Assembly (NCBI GenBank): GCA_020849615.1
Contig: JADLFW010000018.1
Span: 119,722 to 183,721 of the forward strand
DNA from: Phycisphaerales bacterium
Lineage (GTDB): Bacteria; Planctomycetota; Phycisphaerae; Phycisphaerales; UBA1924
Direction of reading: 5' to 3'
DNA length: 64,000 bases
Each line of letters begins with the position of its first letter. Within the stretch, counting starts at the first letter, position 1. This document shows positions 25,340 to 33,477 of the stretch, piece by piece. The notes under the pieces were generated by a model, which saw nothing but the letters and a program-made list of their open reading frames with translations, was not told where the DNA came from and searched no databases. A program made the translations under genes and the position numbers.

Positions 25340-26776
25340 ATGCGGATCCTCATGCTGGGGTGGGAGTTCCCCCCTTTCATCGCGGGCGGGCTGGGCACGG
25401 CGTGCTACGGGCTGACGCGCGCACTGGATCGTCTGGGGCACGAGATCCTGTTCATCCTCCCCAAGCCGGTGCCGCGGGCGGGGGGCGGGCCCGCGCACAT
25501 GCTGCAGGTGGGAGGCGGGGGCGTGACGGCCGCGGCTCCCATGTCCGGGCCCGGCGGTGTGGCCGGCGCGGCGGGCCCATCGCTCAAGGGGTTCGAGCAC
25601 ACGACGTTCCAGGGTGTGCCGGCGAACTTCTCCAGCCCGTACCCGATGTTTGATGCTGCGCTGGGAGGGGTGCAGGTTGATGTCACCCCCGGCGCGGCGA
25701 TGGCCGGGCTGGTGGCGCCGGGGCGCGAGGCCGGGCCCGCGCCGATCGGTCCGCAGGGCGGCGGTGGTGGGGGCGGGGCCGGCGGCGGGGGCGGCGGTCA
25801 TGTCGGCATGGGCGGCGGGGCCGGGCCCGGCTACGGGTCGGACCTGGTGGGGGACTCGGAGCGTTACGCCCGGCTGGTGGTGTCATCGGCGAAGGACCAG
25901 GCGTTCGATGTGATCCATGCGCACGACTGGCTGACGTACCCGGCGGGCCTGGCGATCGCGCGGGTGACGGGGCGGCCCCTGTGCGTGCATGTGCACTCGA
26001 CGGAGTTCGACCGCTCCGGGAGCAACGTGAACCAGCGGATCTACGAGATCGAGCGGGCCGGGATGCACGGGGCCGACCGGGTGATCGCGGTCTCGAACCT
26101 GACCAAGTCGATCTGCGTGACGCGGTACGGCGTGCCCGAGTCGCGGATCGATGTGTGCTACAACGGCGTGGAGCGGGAGGCCTCGCAGCCCGCGCCGGGG
26201 GCGACGATCGAGTCGGACGACAAGATCGTGCTGTTCCTGGGGCGGATCACGATGCAGAAGGGCCCGGAGTACTTCATCGCGGCGGCCAAGCGGGTGCTCG
26301 AGAAGGTGGACCGGGTGAAGTTCGTGCTGGCGGGGTCGGGGGACATGGCCCTGCGGATGATCGAGCTGGCGGCGAACATGGGCATCGGGCACAAGGTGCT
26401 CTTCACGGGGTTCCTGCGCGGCAAGGATGTGGAGCGGGTCTTCCAGATGGCCGACTGCTACGTGATGCCCAGCGTCTCGGAGCCCTTCGGGATCGCGGCG
26501 CTGGAGGCGATCCACCACGATGTGCCGGTGATCATCTCCAAGACCAGCGGCGCGGCCGAGGTGCTGACGCACGTCCTGAAGGTTGACTTCTGGGACATCG
26601 ACGAGATGGCCAACAAGATCATCGCGGTGCTGCGGCACCCGCCGCTGTCGCAGACGCTGCGGCAGCACGGCAGCTTCGAGCTGCACCGGCTGACATGGGA
26701 TGGCGCCGCCGAGCGGTGCGTCAAGAGCTACCAGCTCGCGACCCGGGCGGCCGCCAACGGCGTCGCGAGGCCGTAG
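25340..26776 (+). CDS. GT4/GT5-type glycosyltransferase (glycogen synthase-like)
   Basis: 478 residues with a GT-B fold. The N-terminal MLGWEFPPFIAGGLGTACYG is the nucleotide-sugar/acceptor loop typical of glycogen synthase-like and related enzymes. VIHAHDWLTYPAGLAIA and VHSTEFDRSG follow, then the C-terminal domain with LFLGRITMQKGPEYFI, FTGFLRGKDV and the EX7E motif in SEPFGIAALEAI. The enzyme would transfer a sugar from a nucleotide donor to a polysaccharide or similar acceptor. Unusual is a ~120-residue insert (about 46-168) rich in Gly, Ala and Pro between the first strand and VIHAHDW. Start at ATG 25340 because the fold begins there. Confidence 0.88.
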   Translation: MRILMLGWEFPPFIAGGLGTACYGLTRALDRLGHEILFILPKPVPRAGGGPAHMLQVGGGGVTAAAPMSGPGGVAGAAGPSLKGFEHTTFQGVPANFSSPYPMFDAALGGVQVDVTPGAAMAGLVAPGREAGPAPIGPQGGGGGGGAGGGGGGHVGMGGGAGPGYGSDLVGDSERYARLVVSSAKDQAFDVIHAHDWLTYPAGLAIARVTGRPLCVHVHSTEFDRSGSNVNQRIYEIERAGMHGADRVIAVSNLTKSICVTRYGVPESRIDVCYNGVEREASQPAPGATIESDDKIVLFLGRITMQKGPEYFIAAAKRVLEKVDRVKFVLAGSGDMALRMIELAANMGIGHKVLFTGFLRGKDVERVFQMADCYVMPSVSEPFGIAALEAIHHDVPVIISKTSGAAEVLTHVLKVDFWDIDEMANKIIAVLRHPPLSQTLRQHGSFELHRLTWDGAAERCVKSYQLATRAAANGVARP

Positions 26777-26864
26777 CCGCGCGGGCCGGTCACGGGGTGC
26801 GCCCCGACCCCAAGAAGACACCACGGGTGGATAGACGCGCTGCAAGCCGGCGCGGCACCCTGGA

Positions 26865-27989
26865 TCAGCGGCGGCGGCGCGGGCCGGCGAGGGCGCCCGC
26901 GATCACCATCAGCCCGGCGGCGCCCGGCGCGGGGACGGGGATCATGGCGTAGGCGTGGACGGCGCCCAGGTAGGTGCCGGTGCCGACGATGATGCCCGAG
27001 TCGCTGATGCCCATGGCGCTGGCCGAGGTCGTCGTCGAGAGGTCCCAGCCGGAGCCGGCGGGGATGAGGTCGCCGAGGGCGTAGGTCATCGAGCCGTCGT
27101 AGACGAAGGGGATCGCGAACGCGGAGGAGGCGATGCCCACGGCCCATCCGGCGGAGTTGACGCCGCGGGCCGAGCCCTGGCTGGTCCCCGCGGGGAGCGG
27201 GATCTCGACGATGCCGCCGGCTTCGGTCCAGATGAACGGGGTGCCGTCGCCCTGGTTGAGCATGCTGGAGCCGACGATGTGGCCGGATTCGCCGATGTCG
27301 AAGCAGATGGCGCCGTTCCGCCCCGGCAGCGCGCCGACCTTGAAGGATGTGCCGGAAGCCGAGTCGTAGACGAACCCCACGTTGACGGCGGGGTTGGCGG
27401 GGTCGATCCCGAAGCCGACGATGCGGCCCGCATCGTTGACGCCGAACGCGGTGCGGAGGAAGGAGCCGTCGGGGGTGGTCTGGGTGATGACCAGGCCCGC
27501 GCCGCCGGAGTACATCACGCCCACCTCGCCGGAGCCGCTGCCGACGGAGCCGACCGCGAGGCCGGAGTTGTTGATGTCGTTGGCCCGGCCCAGCGTGTAT
27601 CCGCCGGGGAGGGGGAGCTGTGCGACCGCGCCGTCCTGCCAGATGAGGGGCAGGGGGCTGGAGCCGAAGGCGGTGGTGGCGCCGGTGCCCACGACGGTGC
27701 CGGCGTCGTTGACGCCGTTGCCGACGCTGAAGGCCCGGACCGGCGAGGCGAGGTTGGGCAGTCCGACGATGCCGCCGGCCTGGGTCCAGGCGAAGGCCTG
27801 CGTCGGGCTGCCGAGGGATCGGCCCGTCGCGATGCCGTTCGAGGAGACGCGGAAGCCCTGCGAGGCGGAGTCGCCGGGCTTGACGAGCCCGATGTCGACG
27901 ATGGTGTATTCGGGAGGGCTCGCCAAGGTCGAGCCGAGCGAAACGACCGCCACGGCGGCCAGCGCCGCCCCTCTGATGAACTGACTCAT
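26865..27989 (-). CDS. PEP-CTERM HAF-repeat exported protein
   Basis: 374 residues. Signal peptide (ALAAVAVVSLGSTLA), then consecutive HAF-type extracellular repeats of the form D/NxxGxxVG (VNDAGTVVGTGATTAFG, INNSGLAVGSVG, VNDAGRIVGFGID, GISDSGIIVGTG). The C-terminal sorting signal VPAPGAAGLMVIAGALAG ends in RRRR. These proteins are exported and held at the envelope by an exosortase-type pathway; their function is not known. ATG 27989 has GGGAG about seven bases upstream on the minus strand. Convergent with the glycosyltransferase. Confidence 0.85.
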   Translation of the reverse strand: MSQFIRGAALAAVAVVSLGSTLASPPEYTIVDIGLVKPGDSASQGFRVSSNGIATGRSLGSPTQAFAWTQAGGIVGLPNLASPVRAFSVGNGVNDAGTVVGTGATTAFGSSPLPLIWQDGAVAQLPLPGGYTLGRANDINNSGLAVGSVGSGSGEVGVMYSGGAGLVITQTTPDGSFLRTAFGVNDAGRIVGFGIDPANPAVNVGFVYDSASGTSFKVGALPGRNGAICFDIGESGHIVGSSMLNQGDGTPFIWTEAGGIVEIPLPAGTSQGSARGVNSAGWAVGIASSAFAIPFVYDGSMTYALGDLIPAGSGWDLSTTTSASAMGISDSGIIVGTGTYLGAVHAYAMIPVPAPGAAGLMVIAGALAGPRRRR

Positions 27990-28173
27990 GTCTTCTCTCC
28001 CGGGTGTTGCAGCCGCGCGGGCCGATCGCATGGCGATCGTGGCCCGGTGACAGGCTACCGGACCACGGTGTCCTTTGCGAGGCGCCGCGGGGCGCGGTGA
28101 ATTGGTGGAGTTGAAATCCCAAGGAAACCCGGCCCGGTAACGCCGGGCCCGGCCGGGCCTAACAAGACATTCC

Positions 28174-28202
28174 TTGGTCATCCGGGCCGTGGCTGGTAGT
28201 CT
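28174..28202 (+). promoter_or_regulatory. Candidate promoter for the cytochrome-dockerin gene
   Basis: TTGGTC (28174-28179) and TAGTCT (28197-28202) are spaced by exactly 17 bases, about 67 bases before the chosen ATG at 28269. Match to consensus is moderate. It lies in the 279-base gap between two divergent genes. Confidence 0.35.
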
Positions 28203-28268
28203 GGGCCGCCTTGGGGCGGCCTCGGGGCGCGTCGGGTGCAGGGTCGGGCACACATGGGGATTCCACGC

Positions 28269-31200
28269 ATGTCCAGGCGAGCTGAGTCGGTCTACGGCGG
28301 GTTCATGGCCCTCTCCGCCGCGGGGGTGGGGACGGCGTTGCTGGTGGCCGGGCCCGCGGCGCCCCCGGAGGCGCAGCCGCTGACCGGCCCGCGCTACTCG
28401 ACCACTGCAGCGTTCACGAACTGGGAATCGCCGCACGTGCACCCGATGGAGATGACCCCGGACGGGTCCAGGCTCCTGGTCGTGAACACGGCGGCGGCGG
28501 CGCTGGATGTGTACGACCTGTCCGGGGCTGCGCCGGCGCTGATCGCCTCGGTGCCGGTGGGGCTTGACCCGGTGACGGTCCGGGCCCGCGGCAGCGGCGA
28601 GGCGTGGGTGGTCAACCACATCTCCGACAGCATCACGATCGTGGACCTGGCGGCGCTGAACGTGAAGACATCGTTCAAGACCGGCGATGAGCCGTGCGAT
28701 GTGGTGTTCGCGGGGATGCCGCAGCGGGCGTTTGTCTCCTGCTCGATGATCGACACGATCCAGGTGTACAACCCCGATGACCTGGCGGCCGCGCCCTCGG
28801 CGGTGGTGGTGCAGGCGCAGCGGCCGCGGTCGCTGGCGGTGAGCGCGGATGGGCAGACGGTGTACGCGGCGATCTTCGAGTCGGGCAACCGCTCGACGGT
28901 GCTGGGCGGCGGCGCGCTGGCCCGGGGCGGGACGCTGGGATTCCCGCCCGATGCGGTGGGGGATCCGTCGGGCCCGTACGGAGGGGTGAACCCGCCTCCC
29001 AACACACCGGCGGGGTTCGACCCGCCGCTGTCGGCGGGGGCGACGCCCGCGTTACCGGTGTCGCTGATCGTGAAGCAGGGCGCGGATGGCGCGTGGCGCG
29101 ATGACCGCGGGACGGACTGGAGCGACATGGTCTCGGGGGCCAACGCGGACAAGTCCGGGCGGTTGCCGGGCTGGACGCTGCTGGACCACGACATCGCGGC
29201 GATCTCGACATCCTCGCTGGCGGTGAGCTACGCCGACCACCTGATGAACATCGGGATGTCGCTGGCGGTGCAGCCCGGCACGGGCCGGATCACGATGGTG
29301 GGGACGGATGCGACCAACGAGATCCGCTACGAGCCGGTGGTGAACGGGACATTCCTGCGGGTGAACCTCGCGGTGGTGGATGCGTCGCTGGCCTCGAGCA
29401 CGGTCAAGGACCTGAACCCGCACCTGACGTACACGACCCCGACGGTGGACCAGAGCGAGCGGGACAAGTCGGTGGGCGATCCGCGGCAGCTCGTCTGGAA
29501 CAGCGCGGGGACCCGGGCCTACATCTCGGGGATGGGGTCGAGCAACATCGTGGTGATCGACGCCGCGGGCGATCGCGACGGCCCGACGATCGATGTGGGC
29601 GAGGGCCCGACGGGCCTGGCGCTGGATGAGGCGAGGGGCAGGCTGTACGTGCTCAACCGCTTCGCGGGATCGATCTCGGTCGTCAGCACGGCGACGCACG
29701 CGGTCGAGGCGGAGGTGACGTTCCACGATCCCACGCCCGCGGCGATCAAGACGGGCCGCAAGCACCTGTACGACACGCACAAGAACTCCGGGCTGGGCCA
29801 CGTCGCGTGCGCCTCGTGCCACGTGGATGGCAAGATGGACCGGCTGGCTTGGGACCTGGGCGATCCGACCGGGACGCAGGGGAGCATCTCGGACCGCAAC
29901 CTCGGGCAGGGGCTCTTCGGGCTCGAGCCCGGCTCGGCCAATCCGGCGTTCGAGACGTTCCACCCGATGAAGGGGCCGATGACGACCCAGACGCTGCAGG
30001 ACATCATCGGCAAGGAGCCGCACCACTGGCGCGGCGACCGCCTGGGCATCGAGGCGTTCAACAGCGCGTTCATCGGGCTGCAGGGGGATGATGTCAACCT
30101 GACCACGGTCGAGATGCAGGAGTTCGAGGACTTCCTGGCGACGATCACCTTCCCGCCCAACCCCTACCGCAACTTCGACAACTCGCTGCCGACGAACCTG
30201 CCGCTGCCGGGCCACTACAAGACGGGGCGGTTCGGGGGCGCCGGCACGCCGCTGCCCAACGGCAACGCCCAGGCCGGGCTCACCCTCTACCGCAGCACGA
30301 CGCGCCGCCTGAACATGGGGGCCTTCGCGTGCGTCACCTGCCACACGCTGCCCACCGGCGCGGGCACCGACATGCGCCTGGCGACTCCCCTCAGCGGCCC
30401 GTACCAGCCGATCGCGGTCGGGCCGCTGGGCCAGCACCACCTGGCGCTGGTCTCGGTGGACGGGACATCGAACATCACGACCAAGATCCCGCAGACGCGG
30501 AACATGCACAAGAAGTCGGGGTTCAACACGACGATCCTCGAGAACACGGCCGGGTTCGGGTTCCTGCACGACGGCAGCGTGGACTCGATCGAGCGGTTCG
30601 TCTCCGAGCCCGTGTTCACGGTGCAGAGCGACCAGGAGGTCGCCAACCTCGTGGCGCTGATGCTGTCGTTCTCGGGTTCCGAGTTCCCGGCCGCGACCGG
30701 GACCAACCCGCTGGAGCCGCCCGGCGTGGCCAGCAGCGACTCGCACGCGGCGGTGGGGGCGCAGACGACGCTGGTCAGCCTCGCTACGGCCCCGCTCGCG
30801 CAGATCACGTTCATCAACCAGATGCTGGCCCAGGCCAACACCGGCAAGGTCGGGCTGATCGTTAAGGGCAGGCCCGGCGGGCTGGCCCGCGGGTGGATGT
30901 ACACCGGCACCAGCACGTACCAGTCGGACCGCCGGGCCGAGACCATCAGCCACGCCTCGCTGCTGGCGCTGGCGGCGCCGGGATCGGAGCTGACGTTCAC
31001 GGTCGTGCCCAAGGGCGGCGAGACGCGCCTGGGAGTGGACCGCGACCAGGACACCTGGTACGACCGCGATGAGCTGAGCGTCTGCGATGACCCGATGGAC
31101 CCGCTGAACTACCCCGGCGGGCCCGGCTCGGCGGACCTCAACGCCGACCTCATCATCGACTTCGGCGACTACCTCGAGTTCCTCAACCTGTTCGATGCCC

Positions 31201-31292
31201 AGGACCCGCGCGTCGACTACAACGGGGATGGCTTCGTGGATTTCGGCGACTACCTCGAGTTCCTGAACCTGTTCGACCGCACCTGCGGCTGA
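28269..31292 (+). CDS. YVTN beta-propeller / dihaem cytochrome c with C-terminal dockerin
   Basis: About 1007 residues. A signal-like N-terminus is followed by a YVTN-type beta-propeller (GSRLLVVNTAAAALDVYDL, PRSLAVSADGQTVYAAIFE, LYVLNRFAGSISVVS). A MauG/cytochrome c peroxidase-like region has two haem sites, CASCH (Cys514) and CVTCH (Cys688). The last ~50 residues are two dockerin repeats (DLNADLIIDFGDYLEFLN; DYNGDGFVDFGDYLEFLN). Predicted to be an exported redox protein kept at the cell surface. Start is uncertain: ATG 28269 gives the best signal peptide, with GTG 28236 and ATG 28254 as alternatives. Substrate unknown. Confidence 0.85.
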   Translation: MSRRAESVYGGFMALSAAGVGTALLVAGPAAPPEAQPLTGPRYSTTAAFTNWESPHVHPMEMTPDGSRLLVVNTAAAALDVYDLSGAAPALIASVPVGLDPVTVRARGSGEAWVVNHISDSITIVDLAALNVKTSFKTGDEPCDVVFAGMPQRAFVSCSMIDTIQVYNPDDLAAAPSAVVVQAQRPRSLAVSADGQTVYAAIFESGNRSTVLGGGALARGGTLGFPPDAVGDPSGPYGGVNPPPNTPAGFDPPLSAGATPALPVSLIVKQGADGAWRDDRGTDWSDMVSGANADKSGRLPGWTLLDHDIAAISTSSLAVSYADHLMNIGMSLAVQPGTGRITMVGTDATNEIRYEPVVNGTFLRVNLAVVDASLASSTVKDLNPHLTYTTPTVDQSERDKSVGDPRQLVWNSAGTRAYISGMGSSNIVVIDAAGDRDGPTIDVGEGPTGLALDEARGRLYVLNRFAGSISVVSTATHAVEAEVTFHDPTPAAIKTGRKHLYDTHKNSGLGHVACASCHVDGKMDRLAWDLGDPTGTQGSISDRNLGQGLFGLEPGSANPAFETFHPMKGPMTTQTLQDIIGKEPHHWRGDRLGIEAFNSAFIGLQGDDVNLTTVEMQEFEDFLATITFPPNPYRNFDNSLPTNLPLPGHYKTGRFGGAGTPLPNGNAQAGLTLYRSTTRRLNMGAFACVTCHTLPTGAGTDMRLATPLSGPYQPIAVGPLGQHHLALVSVDGTSNITTKIPQTRNMHKKSGFNTTILENTAGFGFLHDGSVDSIERFVSEPVFTVQSDQEVANLVALMLSFSGSEFPAATGTNPLEPPGVASSDSHAAVGAQTTLVSLATAPLAQITFINQMLAQANTGKVGLIVKGRPGGLARGWMYTGTSTYQSDRRAETISHASLLALAAPGSELTFTVVPKGGETRLGVDRDQDTWYDRDELSVCDDPMDPLNYPGGPGSADLNADLIIDFGDYLEFLNLFDAQDPRVDYNGDGFVDFGDYLEFLNLFDRTCG

Positions 31293-31325
31293 GCCGCGCG
31301 GGCGCCGCACCCCTTGTCAACGCCG

Positions 31326-31355
31326 CACCGGCCCCCGGCGGGCCGGTGTCTTTCT
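31326..31355 (+). terminator. Intrinsic terminator after the cytochrome-dockerin gene
   Basis: CACCGGCCC (31326-31334) pairs with GGGCCGGTG (31340-31348) over a 5-base loop and is followed by TCTTTCT, 34 bases past the stop. Confidence 0.75.
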
Positions 31356-31368
31356 GCGCGGGAACGCT

Positions 31369-31659
31369 CTACCGCCGGGCCGTGACGCTCCTGATGATCT
31401 CGGCGGCGTGCCGCATCACTTCGCGGCGAACGGCGGGAGCCAGCAGCGCCGCCATGGTGATACGCCGCAGCGTGCGCGAGCGGGCCAGCAGCACCCCGGC
31501 GATGCCCGCGACCGCGACGACCGGGAGCGCGTGGCCGCGGACCCACTCTCCGACGAGCGACCCGGCCGAGAAATCCAGGTCGTCGGCGAGCAGCGCGGCC
31601 TTGGCCTCTTCCACGCCGGGCCGTGCGGACACCGGGCTTGGCGCGGGCCCGGCCGTCAT
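31369..31659 (-). CDS. Small membrane-associated protein, third gene of a yqjDE-like operon
   Basis: 96 residues with one hydrophobic segment (GHALPVVAVAGIAGVLLA) preceded by an acidic, helical N-terminus and followed by a basic C-terminal helix (RREVMRHAAEIIRSVTARR). Its ATG overlaps the preceding stop as ATGA, so it is translated together with the holin-like gene. By position it corresponds to the small third gene (YqjK-like) of yqjD-yqjE-yqjK arrangements, but sequence alone is too short for assignment. Confidence 0.65.
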   Translation of the reverse strand: MTAGPAPSPVSARPGVEEAKAALLADDLDFSAGSLVGEWVRGHALPVVAVAGIAGVLLARSRTLRRITMAALLAPAVRREVMRHAAEIIRSVTARR

Positions 31660-31913
31660 TTCACCATGCTCCGGCCGATCCACACAAACGTCGCCGAGAG
31701 GATGGTGCAGATACCCCCGCAGATGAGCGCGGAAGGCGCCGGGCCCAGGTCGGCCGAGCGCAGGCCGAGGTACACCGCCGCGACGAAGAAGCCGATCGCC
31801 AGGACGGCGGTGAAGCTGGCGGTCAGCAGCGCCGCCAGCGCCAGGCCGACGTGGATGCTGTTGGCGCGCAGCATGCGTCCCTCGGCCTCGAGGAGCTCCG
31901 CGCAGCGCACCAC
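31656..31913 (-). CDS. YqjE-like/holin-superfamily small membrane protein
   Basis: 85 residues with two membrane helices (VGLALAALLTASFTAVLAIG and APSALICGGICTILSATFVW) separated by a short loop, matching the size and layout of the YqjE/phage holin-like family (PF07332-type). In enterobacteria such genes accompany yqjD in stress-induced operons. The start is taken as a GTG at 31913; another GTG lies one codon upstream. Stop and next start overlap by ATGA. Function in this organism unknown. Confidence 0.68.
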   Translation of the reverse strand: MVRCAELLEAEGRMLRANSIHVGLALAALLTASFTAVLAIGFFVAAVYLGLRSADLGPAPSALICGGICTILSATFVWIGRSMVK

Positions 31914-31937
31914 GAACTTGCCGGGAGAGAACAGGGT

Positions 31938-32267
31938 CTACCTCCTGTGCAGCAGCACGCCGACGAGCAGGCCGAGGCCGAAGGCGGTGGCCAGGCTCTG
32001 GAGGGGTTTCTCTTCGACGTGGGCCTCGATGGCCCCGATGGCGTCGCGTCCGCGATCGACGGCCCGGCCCGCGGCCGCCTCGATCTTCTCGAGCTTGGCC
32101 CGGACCGCGTCCTCGACGCGCTCGCGCGCCTCGCCCGCCTCGGTCCGGCCCGCCGCGACGACATCCTTCAGGACGGCGGTGAGGTCGGAGCGGAGCGAAG
32201 CGAGATCATCCTTGATGGCATCGACATCGCGGCGGATGTCGGTGCTCGGTGAGCGTGATGCGGCCAT
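31938..32267 (-). CDS. DUF883/YqjD-like membrane-anchored helical protein
   Basis: 109 residues: a long charged helix with coiled-coil character (VDAIKDDLASLRSDLTAVLK, VEDAVRAKLEKIEAAAGRA) and a single C-terminal membrane anchor (LATAFGLGLLVGVLLHRR). This is the layout of DUF883/ElaB/YqjD proteins, some of which bind ribosomes at the membrane in stationary phase. ATG 32267 has GAGGAA six to eight bases upstream. First gene of a three-gene operon with the two small membrane proteins. Confidence 0.78.
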   Translation of the reverse strand: MAASRSPSTDIRRDVDAIKDDLASLRSDLTAVLKDVVAAGRTEAGEARERVEDAVRAKLEKIEAAAGRAVDRGRDAIGAIEAHVEEKPLQSLATAFGLGLLVGVLLHRR

Positions 32268-32416
32268 GGTCTGGTTCCTCCTCGCGGCCCGGGCGCTTCT
32301 GGAAGCCCCGCGCGGCGCCGCTAAGTGCAGCATAGCCCGCGCGGGCCGCGTGTTATGCGGATGAAACGTTTCTCATGTTGGCGGGGCCCCGATGGAGTTG
32401 AATTCCCCGCGGAACC

Positions 32417-33394
32417 TTACCTGATCCGCGGGTCGATCCAGCGGTAAAGCAGGTCGACCGCCAGGTTAAAGACGACCAGCATGGTCGCGTAGACCAGCAC
32501 CACGCCGATGATCAGGAACAGGTCCTTGTTCTGCACGGCATCCACGAAGTGCTGCCCCATCCCCGGCACGCTGAAGACCCGCTCGACGACAAACGAGCCG
32601 GTCATCGCGTACGCCGTGGCCGGGCCCAGGTAGCTCACCACCGGCAGGCACGCGTTCTTCAGCGCGTGCTTCAGCAGCACGCTCCCCTCCGGCACGCCCT
32701 TGGCCCGGGCCGTGCGGATGTAGTCGGCCGAGAGCTGCTCGATCATCCCCATCCGCGTCAGGCGGGCGATGTACGCCATGAACGGCAGGCTCAGCGTCAG
32801 CGCGGGCAGCGGCAGCGACCGCAGCGTCCCCCAGTCGCCGATCGGGAACCAGCGCAGCCACACGCAGAACACCAGCAGCAGCACCGTCCCCGTCACGAAG
32901 CTCGGCAGGCTGATCCCGACAAGCGAGATCGCCAGCGTGATGTGGTCGGCCGCCGAGTTGGGCCGGGCCGCGCCGATCACCCCCGCCGCAACCCCCAGCA
33001 CCACCGCGATCAGGATCGCCGTCGCCCCCAGCGTGATCGACACCGGCAGCGCCTCGGCGATGATCCCGTTCACCGTCTGGTCGCGGTACCGCAGGCTCGG
33101 GCCCAAGTCGAAGACGGGCCGGCGGTCCTGCGCGCCCGCCGCCGGCGCCCCGCCGATGCGGTCGCGGGCCCAGCGCACCCCCGTCGCCCCCTCGAGGTAC
33201 GACCAGTAGAACGTCCAGAAACTGTCCAGGTTGTAACGCCGCTGCATCGCGGCCACGATCTCCGGGTCGGGCCGGCGCTCCTGCTGCTCGACCGGGTTCC
33301 CCGGCACCGCCCACGCCAGCGTCAGCGTCAACGTGTACACCGCCGCCAGGATCAGCGGCAGTTGCAGCACGCGGCGGATGATCATGCCGAGCAT
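32417..33394 (-). CDS. OppB/DppB-type ABC transporter permease
   Basis: 325 residues with the OppB-family opening (MIIRRVLQLPLILAAVYTLTL, AWAVPGNP) and the EAA-type cytoplasmic loop DYIRTARAKGVPEGSVLLKHALKNA. Six membrane helices are expected, and the C-terminus LLYRWIDPRIR is typical. It would form half the channel of a dipeptide, oligopeptide or nickel importer. No OppC, ATPase or binding-protein gene is adjacent, which is unusual; partners must be elsewhere. The insert GGAPAAGAQDRRPVFDLGP after the first helix is somewhat long. Divergent from the next permease gene. Confidence 0.9.
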   Translation of the reverse strand: MLGMIIRRVLQLPLILAAVYTLTLTLAWAVPGNPVEQQERRPDPEIVAAMQRRYNLDSFWTFYWSYLEGATGVRWARDRIGGAPAAGAQDRRPVFDLGPSLRYRDQTVNGIIAEALPVSITLGATAILIAVVLGVAAGVIGAARPNSAADHITLAISLVGISLPSFVTGTVLLLVFCVWLRWFPIGDWGTLRSLPLPALTLSLPFMAYIARLTRMGMIEQLSADYIRTARAKGVPEGSVLLKHALKNACLPVVSYLGPATAYAMTGSFVVERVFSVPGMGQHFVDAVQNKDLFLIIGVVLVYATMLVVFNLAVDLLYRWIDPRIR

Positions 33395-33477
33395 GCCGCC
33401 ATGGTACGAGGACCGGGCTGCGCCCGTCCCTCCCGCCCTCGGTCCCTTCGTGCCTTTCCTCCCCGTATCATCCCGCC

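Noticed and set aside
26777..26864. CGGGGTGCGCCCCG hairpin between convergent glycosyltransferase and PEP-CTERM genes
   Set aside because: Short stem and no T run; insufficient for a terminator call.
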